From Bradyrhizobium quebecense (GTDB lineage Bacteria; Pseudomonadota; Alphaproteobacteria; Rhizobiales; Xanthobacteraceae): a DNA stretch of 64,000 nt. The notes beneath the pieces are model-generated. The model was not told where the DNA came from. It ran no database searches and saw only the letters and a list, made by a program, of their open reading frames with translations. The DNA lies in the NCBI RefSeq assembly GCF_013373795.3, contig NZ_CP088022.1, positions 5,208,001-5,272,000 of the forward strand, given 5' to 3'. A program made the translations under genes and the position numbers. Shown here in pieces: positions 16,112 through 24,865 of the stretch. Every line of letters starts with the position of its first letter. The stretch's first letter is position 1.

Positions 16112-16528
16112 TTATCGGTTCGGGCAGCGGTGATAGGTGATCTCCATGCCGTCCATGCCGGGGAACAGCCGAACAATGCTGTTCGCATCCAGTTCCTTCA
16201 CGCTGAACTGAACGCTCGACAGCATGATGTCGGTTGCACAGCCTGCGATCAGGTTGACGCTCGGGCCGCTCTCCTTTCTGGACTTGATCCTGCAGTGCGC
16301 GAATTTGCCGATGATCTGGTCACCATCGATGATGAAGCCGCCGCCATAGACGTCGGACATCTCGGTGAAGCCGGGCTTTCCGCCCTGGCGGGTGAACACC
16401 TTGTCGCACTGATCGGCGTCGCCGACCCAGGCGCCATTGAGGTCGACAGCATCCGCACGCCCGGCCGTCGCGACCACTGAAGCGAACAGCAATCCAGCCA
16501 AGGCGCCGAGTTTTCGTGGACGAACCAT
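16112..16528 (-). CDS. small secreted protein, tandem paralogue of 15652-16065
   Basis: 138 residues from ATG 16528, with AGGAG upstream. Signal peptide 1-24 (LAGLLFASVVATAGRADA). Mature blocks LNGAWVGDADQCDKVFTRQGGK, VYGGGFIIDGDQIIGKF, CRIKSRKE and FPGMDGMEITYHRC repeat those of the neighbouring paralogue. I know similar small secreted proteins from Bradyrhizobium-type genomes but no function. It lies 22 bp downstream of the HlyD-like gene, so probably in one operon starting at 18234. Confidence 0.7.
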   Translation of the reverse strand: MVRPRKLGALAGLLFASVVATAGRADAVDLNGAWVGDADQCDKVFTRQGGKPGFTEMSDVYGGGFIIDGDQIIGKFAHCRIKSRKESGPSVNLIAGCATDIMLSSVQFSVKELDANSIVRLFPGMDGMEITYHRCPNR

Positions 16529-16550
16529 CCATTCACTCCTTCTTACGTCT

Positions 16551-17783
16551 TCAGTGACCGCCCAGCACAAGCGTCTGGATCGGCAGCACCAACGCCTGGA
16601 TTCGCAGAAGCATGGCATGTACGAGGCCGACGCCGTCGACGACGTGCAACGCGATCTTCCGACCGACGCTGGTGTCCTTGGCAGAAATCTCCTCGTGGTT
16701 GCTGGTGTAGGCGTTGACGATGCAACTGCTGCCCGCCGTGACCCCTTCGAGACCGCCTTTGTAAAGCGGCTCGAGGTACACCAGAATCGTACCGGGCTTT
16801 GCGATGTTCTGGGCCTCGATCAACTGCTCCCCACCGCGAAACTGACCTGTGGCGACGTAGTCCTGAACAGTCGTGACCACCATCGGAATAATCACCCATG
16901 GCTTGGACATGCAGGCCGCCTCGGCCGGCATTCCTTCCTTCATCACCTGGGCCTCGATCTGACCAAATCCGGCGAGCACCGCGCGCTGACCGGCGCCTTC
17001 GGGTATGAGTATCCCCGCGGGACGCATCAACGGGTTGACCACATCGCCGACGCGAAGAACGAACTGCTCGACCCGCCCGTTGACGCCGGCGCGGACGACG
17101 GTCTTGTCGAGATCAACCTGGGCCTGCGCCAGCGCCGCTTCGGCGCTTGCCTTCTCCGCCGGCAAGAGTGCCGAAACCCGCAACGTCGTCGATTGCTTGG
17201 CCGCTGTGGCGGCATCGATCGCGGCCTGCCGCTGATCGACCAGTACCTGGAGCTTCTCGATATCGCGCTGCGGCACAATGCCGGGATTGCGGCGCTGCAG
17301 TTCGGTCTTGACCTCCAGTTCGTCCCTGGCCTGTTGATGGTTCGCCCTGGCCTCCTGGATCTGGGCTTCGGCCTTGACCACGTCTGACTGCGCCGTTTCC
17401 ATGGACGCATCGACCTCGGCGACCTTGCGCCTGGCGGTTTCGAAGGCCGCTTCCTGCTTTGAGCTGTCAAGTTTGAACAGCACGTCGCCCTTCTTCACCG
17501 ATGCGCTATAGCCGAGATCGACCTCGGCCACCCGTCCCGAACCTTCAGGGAGAATTGGGATCGTGCGAAAATACAACGCGGCTGAGTTGGTCGCCGGATG
17601 AAAATAGAAGATCATCGTGATCAGCGATATCGTGAGCATCAGGCAGCCGGTGATACCCCATCGCAGCTCATACCAGACCGAATAGAACGTGATCTCCTTG
17701 CCGAAGCGCTTGCCTTGGGCGTAGCGGCGGAACAGATAGTCAGGCAGTATCGTCAACAAGGAGCAGAACATAAGCTCAAACAT
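16551..17783 (-). CDS. HlyD/membrane-fusion protein (YibH/YiaV-like)
   Basis: 410 residues. One N-terminal membrane segment (about 46-64), the lipoyl half VAEVDLGYSASVKKGDVLFKLD, a long alpha-hairpin coiled coil (about 110-215, rich in Glu/Ala/Gln), the second lipoyl half VRAGVNGRVEQFVLRVGDVV, and a beta-barrel region. This is a periplasmic adaptor of the type that pairs with a small membrane protein (E. coli YiaV-YiaW, YibH-YibI) rather than an RND pump; the gene immediately upstream is such a small membrane protein, overlapping by 8 bp. Substrate unknown. Confidence 0.82.
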   Translation of the reverse strand: MFELMFCSLLTILPDYLFRRYAQGKRFGKEITFYSVWYELRWGITGCLMLTISLITMIFYFHPATNSAALYFRTIPILPEGSGRVAEVDLGYSASVKKGDVLFKLDSSKQEAAFETARRKVAEVDASMETAQSDVVKAEAQIQEARANHQQARDELEVKTELQRRNPGIVPQRDIEKLQVLVDQRQAAIDAATAAKQSTTLRVSALLPAEKASAEAALAQAQVDLDKTVVRAGVNGRVEQFVLRVGDVVNPLMRPAGILIPEGAGQRAVLAGFGQIEAQVMKEGMPAEAACMSKPWVIIPMVVTTVQDYVATGQFRGGEQLIEAQNIAKPGTILVYLEPLYKGGLEGVTAGSSCIVNAYTSNHEEISAKDTSVGRKIALHVVDGVGLVHAMLLRIQALVLPIQTLVLGGH

Positions 17784-18234
17784 TGCTTTGCTCCCTCGCC
17801 TTCACGGGACCGGGCTTCTCAGTCGACGGCGCATTGGCTTGGCCGTCGGCCGGCAGAGGTGACGGCGCGGCTTCGTTTCCGTCTCCCGGCGTCGTCTCGG
17901 CGATCTTCTCCACCGAATCGGCAATGCTGCGCAGCGGGGTGCCGAAATCGGGAATATCGATCAGCGCGAGAAACAGTCCTATCACCCAGAAGAGATGGTT
18001 ATGCGTGAACAAGGACAGCAGGCCGAGAATGGCCACGATTTCGAATTGCAGCTTCTGTGACTTGTGCGCCATCCGCTCGGGGAGGCTGTGCAGGCGCCAG
18101 TAGATCGTTCCGACCCAGAATACGGCGCCAACCAGGAAGATCCCCATCAGCACCATCAGCGTATCGGTCCCGTTCGCCGGGGCCAGATAGAAGGGCAGAT
18201 GGTGCGGCGCCATCGGGTGAAGCTGCTCGCTCAA
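17776..18234 (-). CDS. small inner-membrane partner of the HlyD-like protein (YiaW/DUF3302-like)
   Basis: 152 residues if started at TTG 18234, preceded by a strong AGGGAGGGAAC ribosome site; the ATG 21 bp further in (MAPHHLPF) is an alternative. Two membrane segments (about 22-42 and 68-95) flank a basic loop, LHSLPERMAHKSQKLQFE, which is the part recalling DUF3302/YiaW. The C-terminal tail is Pro/Ala/Glu-rich. It is translationally coupled to the HlyD-like gene. A FixK box at 18310 lies 76 bp upstream and is shared with the divergent gene at 18393. Confidence 0.65.
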   Translation of the reverse strand: MSEQLHPMAPHHLPFYLAPANGTDTLMVLMGIFLVGAVFWVGTIYWRLHSLPERMAHKSQKLQFEIVAILGLLSLFTHNHLFWVIGLFLALIDIPDFGTPLRSIADSVEKIAETTPGDGNEAAPSPLPADGQANAPSTEKPGPVKAREQSNV

Positions 18235-18309
18235 CGTTCCCTCCCTTGACGGCAACCGGCCGGCTCCCGTAGCCAATGCCCAGATTGACCAAACCGGGGA
18301 TGAGCCCGC

Positions 18310-18323
18310 TTGATCTGGATCAA
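18310..18323. promoter_or_regulatory. FNR/FixK box, divergent
   Basis: TTGAT-CTGG-ATCAA, a perfect anaerobox. It lies between the divergent genes at 18234 (minus) and 18393 (plus), about 70-76 bp from each start, so it may serve the HlyD operon and the PPK2 operon. Confidence 0.8.
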
Positions 18324-18392
18324 GGGATCGAGCCCTTCCGGCCCTACCCTTGCACGAACGCTGGAGCAGCAACCGACCGGGAGGCGTCAGCC

Positions 18393-18848
18393 ATGTCCAA
18401 CACCATCGACGATCTCATTCCCAACGCGATGCAAATCCGGAAGGAAGCAGCGCTCAAGGAGGCCGAAAAGGTGGACGAATATGCCCGCCTTGCCGCCGCA
18501 GCCGAGGCGGAGAAACACGCCTTGATCGAGCGATTGAGCAAACCGTCAGGCAAGACCGAGGAGGAAAAGATCAAGCTCGCCTCCACCATCATCCAGCGTG
18601 CGGTACGAAACGGGATGACGGACGTCCAGGTCTATCGCTTCCCCAATACGCTGTGCACGGACAAGGGCCGCGCCATCAATCAGATGGAAGCTGGCTGGGA
18701 GAACACCCTGACGGGAATCCCGAAGGAGATTTTCCAGCTCTGGACGGATTATCTGAAGCCGCGCGGCTATCGCATCGCATACCAGATCATCGATTTTCCG
18801 GGCGGCGTGCCTGGCGACATCGGCATCACCATCTCCTGGGGAGATTGA
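18393..18848 (+). CDS. conserved hypothetical protein upstream of ppk2
   Basis: 151 residues from ATG 18393 (GGGAGG at good spacing). No signal peptide or membrane segment. An N-terminal charged helix (IRKEAALKEAEKVDEYARLAAAAEAEKHAL) precedes a compact C-terminal part with VQVYRFPNTLCTDKGRAINQ and a YRIAYQIIDFPGGVPGDIGITISWGD ending. I do not know its function. It is 36 bp before the polyphosphate kinase gene and shares the FixK-box promoter, suggesting a role alongside polyphosphate metabolism under low oxygen. Confidence 0.8.
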   Translation: MSNTIDDLIPNAMQIRKEAALKEAEKVDEYARLAAAAEAEKHALIERLSKPSGKTEEEKIKLASTIIQRAVRNGMTDVQVYRFPNTLCTDKGRAINQMEAGWENTLTGIPKEIFQLWTDYLKPRGYRIAYQIIDFPGGVPGDIGITISWGD

Positions 18849-18884
18849 AGGCCGTCCGTTCGCTTTGAACCTGAAGTAGCAAAA

Positions 18885-19691
18885 ATGCGCATGGCAAAAG
18901 ACGAGCCCGCGGAGCGGATGAAGCGCAAGGAATACGAGAAGGAGCTCAAAAAGCTTCAAGTCGAGCTTTGCCATCTTCAGGACTTCGTGAGGGCGAAAAA
19001 GCTTCGGGTCATCGTGCTGTTCGAAGGCCGGGACGCGGCCGGCAAGGGCGGCACGATCAAGGCGATCACGGAGAAGGTCAGTCCCCGCGCGTTTCGCGTC
19101 GTCGCGCTTCCGGCGCCGTCGGATCGCGAAAAGACACAACTCTTCTTCCAGCGCTACATGGAACAGTTTCCGGCCGGCGGCGAGATCGTGATCTTCGACC
19201 GGAGCTGGTACAACCGTGCCGGCGTCGAATATGTCATGGGCTTCTGTACGCCCGCCGAGCACGACCGCTTTCTTTCGCTCTGCCCCGAGATGGAAAAGTA
19301 CGTCATCGACGGCGGCATCATCCTGATCAAGATCTGGCTCGAGGTCGGAATGGACGAGCAGGAGCGCCGCTTCAAGGCGCGTATCGACGATCCGGTGCGG
19401 CAATGGAAGCTGAGCCCGATGGATCTGGAATCCTATCGGCGCTGGTACGACTATTCGCGCGCCCGCGACCTGATGTTGAGAAAGACGAGCACGAAGCACG
19501 CACCTTGGTATGTCATCCGATCCGACGACAAACGGCGTGCGAGGCTCAATTGCATCGCGCATCTCCTGAAGGCGATCCCGCACAAGCGCGTCAGGAAGGA
19601 CAAGGTCAAGCTGCCGAAGCGTTCCGACAAAGGGCGTTACAACGACCAGGCGGGCCTGCGCGGGATGAGATTCGTCGCAGAGCGGTATTGA
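18885..19691 (+). CDS. ppk2: polyphosphate kinase 2 (PPK2, class I-like)
   Basis: 268 residues. Cytoplasmic kinase that transfers phosphate between polyphosphate and nucleoside diphosphates. Seen: Walker A EGRDAAGKGGTIK at about 47-59 with K54, the AREKTQ-like segment SDREKTQLFFQRYMEQ, Walker B and lid FDRSWYNRAGVEYVMGFCT, and WKLSPMDLESYRRWYDYSRARD. Single-domain length and these blocks fit class I PPK2, which phosphorylates ADP. Two ATG codons (18885, 18891) are possible starts. Second gene of the operon behind the FixK box at 18310; energy buffering when respiration falls is the natural reading. Confidence 0.93.
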   Translation: MRMAKDEPAERMKRKEYEKELKKLQVELCHLQDFVRAKKLRVIVLFEGRDAAGKGGTIKAITEKVSPRAFRVVALPAPSDREKTQLFFQRYMEQFPAGGEIVIFDRSWYNRAGVEYVMGFCTPAEHDRFLSLCPEMEKYVIDGGIILIKIWLEVGMDEQERRFKARIDDPVRQWKLSPMDLESYRRWYDYSRARDLMLRKTSTKHAPWYVIRSDDKRRARLNCIAHLLKAIPHKRVRKDKVKLPKRSDKGRYNDQAGLRGMRFVAERY

Positions 19692-19733
19692 GCGGACCAG
19701 GCCGCGCATCGCGCGGCCCAATCGCTCGCGCCA

Positions 19734-20168
19734 CTATTTCAAGCGAATCGTCACACCGCCTACTGCGGCCGACACCTCCGCGCCTACTTTCGGGCCGCTG
19801 AGCTGCAGGATCACCCCGTTGCCGTTCTGCAATTGCACGCCTCCTGCGCCAGCCGCAATCGCACCGCCCGCTCCGGCCACGGCGTAAGAGCCTTCGATCG
19901 ACGCCGGCCCCCTGAGATTGATGGCCCGGCCGACAAGCTTGGTGGTCGATGCGCCGATCGTGAAACCGACGCTCATGCCGGATACGGTAAATGGATATCG
20001 CTTGCCGCGAAGGACGAGCACGCCCTCACCGCCGCCGACCCCAACGATGAATCCGCCTTTGGTGAAGATCACGCCGACCTGACCGGTCTCGGCACGCGAT
20101 GGCGTGCTGAAGCCAGCTACGCCTGCAAGAAGGGCGACGAAAACGGTGGGGATAGCAAATCTTCTCAT
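19734..20168 (-). CDS. secreted glycine-rich beta protein, paralogue of 10954-11421
   Basis: 144 residues from ATG 20168. Signal peptide about 1-27 (PSRA). The mature part follows the same scheme as 10954-11421: GVLVLRGKRYPFTVSG, MSVGFTIGASTTKLVGRA, a glycine/alanine turn, GGVQLQNGNGVILQLSG. It is 32 bp downstream of the AspT gene on the same strand, so possibly the last gene of the decarboxylase operon. Function unknown; periplasmic or outer-membrane-associated. Confidence 0.7.
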   Translation of the reverse strand: MRRFAIPTVFVALLAGVAGFSTPSRAETGQVGVIFTKGGFIVGVGGGEGVLVLRGKRYPFTVSGMSVGFTIGASTTKLVGRAINLRGPASIEGSYAVAGAGGAIAAGAGGVQLQNGNGVILQLSGPKVGAEVSAAVGGVTIRLK

Positions 20169-20200
20169 GGCTTTCTGTCCTCTGAGGTTATGACGCCAGG

Positions 20201-21901
20201 CTATTGGGCCAGGAGCATCGCGAAGTAACCGAATACGGTAAGCAGGATGCCCGAAACGGCATAGCCGACCGGGAATCCGATCCAGGGTACGGAACTCTGG
20301 ATTTCCACCGCGGCCTCGCGGCACGGACCTGAATGCGATCGTGCACCGGCGACACCGCCCATCAGCACGGCTGGATTGATCTTGAAGATATGAAAGCCAA
20401 TCGCCCAGACGATGAACGGGGGAATGGTGCAGGCGACGAAGCCGACGATGAATATCTTCAGCGCGACGGCGCCCGAGAGCTGTGCGAGCAGACCCGCTCC
20501 CGCATTCACGCCGACGATTGCGACGAATACGATAAGGCCGAGATCCTCCAGCACATTACGCGCCGCGTTCGGCGTGTTGCCGAAGAAGCGCAGCCGCGAC
20601 ACGATCGACGATACGATCACGCCCGACAGCAAAAGGCCGCCAGCATTGCCGAGACCAATCTTGGCGCCGAAGGCCGGAAATTCGATCATGCCAATCAGGA
20701 AACCGATGATCATTCCCACGGCAAGCGTCAGTAAATCCGTCGACGTGTTGGTTCGCGCGATGCGTCCCCACATCTCGCCAAGCTCGCTGACGGCGGACTT
20801 CAGACCGACCACCGAAATGATATCCATCCGTTGCAGCTCGGTCTTGAGGCCTGCCGGAATCTGCACGCCTCCGCGCTCGACTTTCGTGACCTGCAATTGG
20901 CCGGCAAGCGCCTTGTCGCGGAAGGATTCGAAGGTCCGCCCGACAACTTCCTTGTTAGTGACGAGAATATCCGCCTGATCCATGGGCACGCTGAGCGCCT
21001 TGGCGTCCGCGACCTCGGGACCGATCAGCCCCATTTTGTCGGTGAGATGCTCGGTCGCGCCACCCAATGCGATGACGTCACCCCTTTGCAGGACGAGATC
21101 GGGATCGGCCCCCAACGATTCGCCCGCACGCAACACGTTGATGATACGATACTCGGGATTGCTCTTTCGGAAGCCGGCGATGCTCATGCCGACTTGGGCA
21201 GCGTTTTCCAACCGGTATGCGCGCAAGCCAAATTGCCGGTAGCCGGTGAGGCCGCCGCCTTCGAGATCCTTGACCCCGAATTCCTGTTCGTACTGCTTCG
21301 CTGCAGCCTTGGCGTCAACTCCCCACCAACGCGGCAGGTATTTGCAGATCAGGATGATGCCGACGGTACCCCAGATGTAGGTGATGCCGTAAGACAGTGC
21401 GATCATGCCGGTCGCGTCCTCGGGCTTCATCCCTTCCGGCAGCTTCACCACGCCGGAAGTGATTGCCTGCTCCGCCGAGCCGATCGCGGCCGACATGGTC
21501 TGCGAACCCGCCAGCATGCCACCTGCCGCGCCGATGGGCAGCGAGAAGAGCTTTGCACCGATGACGACAAGCGCCAACCCGAGCACGCTCGAAACCAGCG
21601 CCAATACGCAGAATTTGAGACCGTCACCCTTCAGACTGTTGATGAAGGAAGGCCCTACACGTAGCCCAACGCCGTACATGAAGAGGTAGTAAAACAGGCT
21701 CTTGGCAAAATTGTTCAGCTCGAGCTTGACCCCGTAAGTTGAACCCCAGACGGATAGACCCGCGCCGACCACGATGGCGCCGGCAACCATGCCGAGGCCA
21801 TAGCCCTTGATGCTGGCCCGGCCAATCCACACCGCGAGCCCGACAACGAAGAACAGCAGCAAGAACGGATTTTGCTGAAGAAATGTGAAAAAGCCCTGCA
21901 C
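20201..21901 (-). CDS. AspT-type amino acid antiporter (AAE family)
   Basis: 566 residues. Two hydrophobic halves of about five membrane segments flank a soluble central region (about 215-385) with two RCK_C/TrkA-C-like domains (VLRAGESLGADPDLVLQRGDVIALGG; GLKTELQRMDIISVVG). Conserved membrane motifs: GVGLRVGPSF, GAAGGMLAGSQTMSAAIG, and in the second half GVAGARSHSGPCREAA. AspT exchanges an amino acid for its decarboxylation product, building proton motive force. It lies 12 bp downstream of a PLP decarboxylase, the classic pairing. The substrate pair cannot be read from sequence. Confidence 0.88.
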   Translation of the reverse strand: MQGFFTFLQQNPFLLLFFVVGLAVWIGRASIKGYGLGMVAGAIVVGAGLSVWGSTYGVKLELNNFAKSLFYYLFMYGVGLRVGPSFINSLKGDGLKFCVLALVSSVLGLALVVIGAKLFSLPIGAAGGMLAGSQTMSAAIGSAEQAITSGVVKLPEGMKPEDATGMIALSYGITYIWGTVGIILICKYLPRWWGVDAKAAAKQYEQEFGVKDLEGGGLTGYRQFGLRAYRLENAAQVGMSIAGFRKSNPEYRIINVLRAGESLGADPDLVLQRGDVIALGGATEHLTDKMGLIGPEVADAKALSVPMDQADILVTNKEVVGRTFESFRDKALAGQLQVTKVERGGVQIPAGLKTELQRMDIISVVGLKSAVSELGEMWGRIARTNTSTDLLTLAVGMIIGFLIGMIEFPAFGAKIGLGNAGGLLLSGVIVSSIVSRLRFFGNTPNAARNVLEDLGLIVFVAIVGVNAGAGLLAQLSGAVALKIFIVGFVACTIPPFIVWAIGFHIFKINPAVLMGGVAGARSHSGPCREAAVEIQSSVPWIGFPVGYAVSGILLTVFGYFAMLLAQ

Positions 21902-21913
21902 GTTCGTTCTCCC

Positions 21914-24667
21914 TTATGACGCGGCCTTCAGTTTCGGCGCTGCGCCGGGCTTGAGCTTTCCGATCTTCATCAGGGCCTCCGCGCGCACGAGCTTCAGCCC
22001 TTCCTTTGCATCGTAGCCATGGATTTCCTTGACATCGAGCTTCCGCATGAAGTCGATGGTTTCTTGCGTGATGACCTGGCCCGGTACCATGATCGGGAAG
22101 CCCGGCGGATACGGGATCACGAAATTGGCCGAGACGAGATCCGGACCTCCCTTCAGGCGACGATCGATCTCGGGATCGGCAAGCCGGATATATTCGCATC
22201 CCGCCGCGTCATAGGCCGAATAGAAGCCGCTGCGGATGTCGCCTTCGTTGGTCTTTGCGCCCGCATCGCCGCGGAAACTCGAGTGAAAATGCGAGAAATT
22301 CGGCAAGTCCGGCACATCGGTCATCAGGCTCTTCACCCGCGCCTCGAAGGTCTTCCTTGCATTGGCGCCGCCTTGCGCCAGGCCCCGGTCGACCTCGCTG
22401 GCGATCTCCATCAGCACCCGGATCAGATGCGCGACGTCACTGCGCGTGTTGTTGATGTTGGACTGGAACAACACCGAATTGCGCGAGGTCTTGTTGACCT
22501 GGATGCCGTACTTGTTCGCCAGAATGCCCTTGAATTGAGTGCCATCAAAACCGGCGGTGCCGCATACGAGCGTCATCCGGGTCGGATCGAGGCAGAATTC
22601 ATCCTCCTGGAAGCTCTTCAGAGCCGTAACCCAGTTCGTACCGGGCGCCAGGTAGTCGACGAACCCGGTTTGTCGATACTGCGCCGGCACCATGCCGTCC
22701 GCACCGATGATGTGGAAATACTTCGAGATCAGCGCATTGTTGGCGACAGCCTGACGGATCGCGAACGCAATCTCAAAGGCATTGTTAACGAGGCCATAGC
22801 CTTCGAGCTCCATCTGTCGCCGCGCGACGTCGAGGCTCCCGATCAGCTGCTGATTGGGACTGGTCGAAGCATGCGTGAACACCGCCTCGTGAAACTGGGC
22901 CTCGACGGTGTGGAATTCGACATCCTTGACGAACAGCATGGAGCCTTGCCGCAGCGCGGACATCGATTTGTGGGTCGAGTTGGTCTGGTACACGCGCAGG
23001 CGGATCTGGCGCGGGTCGGGAATCAGCCGGGTCTTGAGCAAGAGTTCATCAGACGGATTTTTGCCAAGTTCCGCCTGCTGCTTCTCGTAAGCCGCGACAG
23101 ATTTCGGGTCGTGCATCCACGCCTCGATATCGTTGGCGGCGCCCATCGCGGTCCGCGGCCTCAGGAACGGCGAGAAGCGTGCGAAGCCGAACCAGGCTTC
23201 ATCCCATAGAAAGATCAGGTTCGGCTTGATCGCCAGGCATTCCTCCATCACGCGCCGGGTATTGTAGATGTGGCCATCGAAGGTGCAGTTGGTCAGGTCA
23301 ACCATCTTGATCCTGTCGAGCCGACCGTCGGCCTTCGCATGCAGCAGAGCCTGCTTGATCGTCTTCAGCGGCACGGCTCCATACATCGAATATTCCGTCA
23401 TCGGGAACGCTTCGACGTACAGCGGTTGCGCGCCGGCGAGCACCATCCCGTAATGATGCGACTTGTGGCAATTGCGGTCGACGATGGCGATGTCGCCCGG
23501 ACCGAGCAACGCTTGCACCGCCATCTTGTTGGAGGTCGAGGTCCCGTTGGTCACGAAGAACACGTGGTCCGCGCCGAACGCGCGCGCCGCCTTGTCCTGT
23601 GCCGTCTTGATGTTACCGGTTGGCTCCAGCAAGCTGTCGAGGCCGCCTGTGGTCGCGCTGCTCTCGGCCAGGAACAGGTTCGGGCCATAGAATTCGCCCA
23701 TGTCGCGGATCCAGTCGGACTTGAAGATCGACTTGCCGCGAGCGATCGGCAACGCATGGAACGTCCCGATCGGACGCTGCGCATATTTCTTGAGATTGTC
23801 GAAGAACGGCGTGTCATACCGATCCTGGACGCCTTCCAGTATGCAGAGGTGCAGCTCCAGAATTTCCTCGATCGAATAGAAGATGCGGCGTACCACGTTG
23901 GCCTCGGGGTTGCCGGCCATCTCCTCTACGTTGCGATTGGACATCAGATAAATATCAAGCTCGGGACGCAGCCGCTTGATGATCTGTGCGAGCCGCAGCG
24001 CAGAAAGATCGGACTCCATCTGTGGGCCCATCGAGGCCATCAGGGCACGAAGCACAGGCGCGTCATGACGCGAGCGAAGCGTGAAGCCCTCGTTGATCAC
24101 GACAGCGGCAAGATCTGGATTCAGGACGGCTGCGCAGAATGCGTCTTCGAGGCTGCCGACGACGACAGGCTCGTAGACGAACGCGTCGATCGGACGCCTC
24201 AGCTTGCGCCATTCCGTGCAGAGCCCCGGCCAATTGTTGGAAGAAACGCCGGTCACGATCAGGGTCTCAAAGTAGGGGCGGTGCGCCTCTTTCCGTCCGA
24301 ACGCGGGCGGCAGCAGATCCGGAACGTCACCCTCGGCTTCGTCATTTACATTCCAGTCGCCGGCGTGCTGACGGAAGGACTTTGTCGTCAGCGCCTGCGC
24401 AATCCGCGTCGAAAGCAGGAGCGAGGCCGCCGCGTCGTCGGACGTCGCCGCCTCTTTCAATGCGGCCATCAAGTACAAGCCGGGATAACCATGAAATTCC
24501 TCTGTCACCGCGATATCGGCCAAGACCGCATCGTAGTTCGCGCGGTCGCCACCCTGGGCCCATGCCTTTGCGGCTTCAACCAGGTCACGCCAGTCGTCCC
24601 CGCGCCCACCGGGGCCGGAAAAGAATTGATCGATGCGCTTCTGGGTGGGCTTGGCGTCCTTGGGCAT
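21914..24667 (-). CDS. PLP-dependent Orn/Lys/Arg-type decarboxylase, large form
   Basis: 917 residues. Fold-type I decarboxylase with a wing domain. The Schiff-base lysine is K567 in STHKSMSALRQG. The PLP region has FFVTNGTSTSNKMAVQALLGPGD, the substrate region DRNCHKSHHYG, and the aspartate loop FLWDEAWFGFARF. Inducible decarboxylases of this family run to about 710-750 residues, so this one is long, with an extended N-terminus (1-150) and a C-terminal extension ending in Lys/Ala. Known role of the family: proton-consuming removal of CO2 from a basic amino acid, or from aspartate/glutamate in relatives. Partner antiporter gene 12 bp downstream. FixK box 66 bp upstream. Confidence 0.9.
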   Translation of the reverse strand: MPKDAKPTQKRIDQFFSGPGGRGDDWRDLVEAAKAWAQGGDRANYDAVLADIAVTEEFHGYPGLYLMAALKEAATSDDAAASLLLSTRIAQALTTKSFRQHAGDWNVNDEAEGDVPDLLPPAFGRKEAHRPYFETLIVTGVSSNNWPGLCTEWRKLRRPIDAFVYEPVVVGSLEDAFCAAVLNPDLAAVVINEGFTLRSRHDAPVLRALMASMGPQMESDLSALRLAQIIKRLRPELDIYLMSNRNVEEMAGNPEANVVRRIFYSIEEILELHLCILEGVQDRYDTPFFDNLKKYAQRPIGTFHALPIARGKSIFKSDWIRDMGEFYGPNLFLAESSATTGGLDSLLEPTGNIKTAQDKAARAFGADHVFFVTNGTSTSNKMAVQALLGPGDIAIVDRNCHKSHHYGMVLAGAQPLYVEAFPMTEYSMYGAVPLKTIKQALLHAKADGRLDRIKMVDLTNCTFDGHIYNTRRVMEECLAIKPNLIFLWDEAWFGFARFSPFLRPRTAMGAANDIEAWMHDPKSVAAYEKQQAELGKNPSDELLLKTRLIPDPRQIRLRVYQTNSTHKSMSALRQGSMLFVKDVEFHTVEAQFHEAVFTHASTSPNQQLIGSLDVARRQMELEGYGLVNNAFEIAFAIRQAVANNALISKYFHIIGADGMVPAQYRQTGFVDYLAPGTNWVTALKSFQEDEFCLDPTRMTLVCGTAGFDGTQFKGILANKYGIQVNKTSRNSVLFQSNINNTRSDVAHLIRVLMEIASEVDRGLAQGGANARKTFEARVKSLMTDVPDLPNFSHFHSSFRGDAGAKTNEGDIRSGFYSAYDAAGCEYIRLADPEIDRRLKGGPDLVSANFVIPYPPGFPIMVPGQVITQETIDFMRKLDVKEIHGYDAKEGLKLVRAEALMKIGKLKPGAAPKLKAAS

Positions 24668-24732
24668 GTCCCTGTCTCCCGGCTAGTAGGCAAAGCTGAT
24701 GACGCACCGTGGCTCCCTTCCCTCGTGCTCCC

Positions 24733-24746
24733 TTGATCCAAGTCAA
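24733..24746. promoter_or_regulatory. FNR/FixK-type box
   Basis: TTGAT-CCAA-GTCAA, one base off the perfect anaerobox. It is 66 bp upstream of the decarboxylase start, so likely controls the decarboxylase-AspT operon. Confidence 0.65.
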
Positions 24747-24865
24747 CGGTTGCCGGCGATACGCAACTCAAGATTTCCGATGACGATTACGGGGCGCATA
24801 CGTCATCGCACTGCAATAATGCGCCCGGGAGGCCGAGAGGATCGCCCGGCTCCGAGATCAGAGCG

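Noticed and set aside
23270..24736. Plus-strand frame of 488 codons
   Set aside because: Antisense of the PLP decarboxylase, which has all its catalytic motifs.
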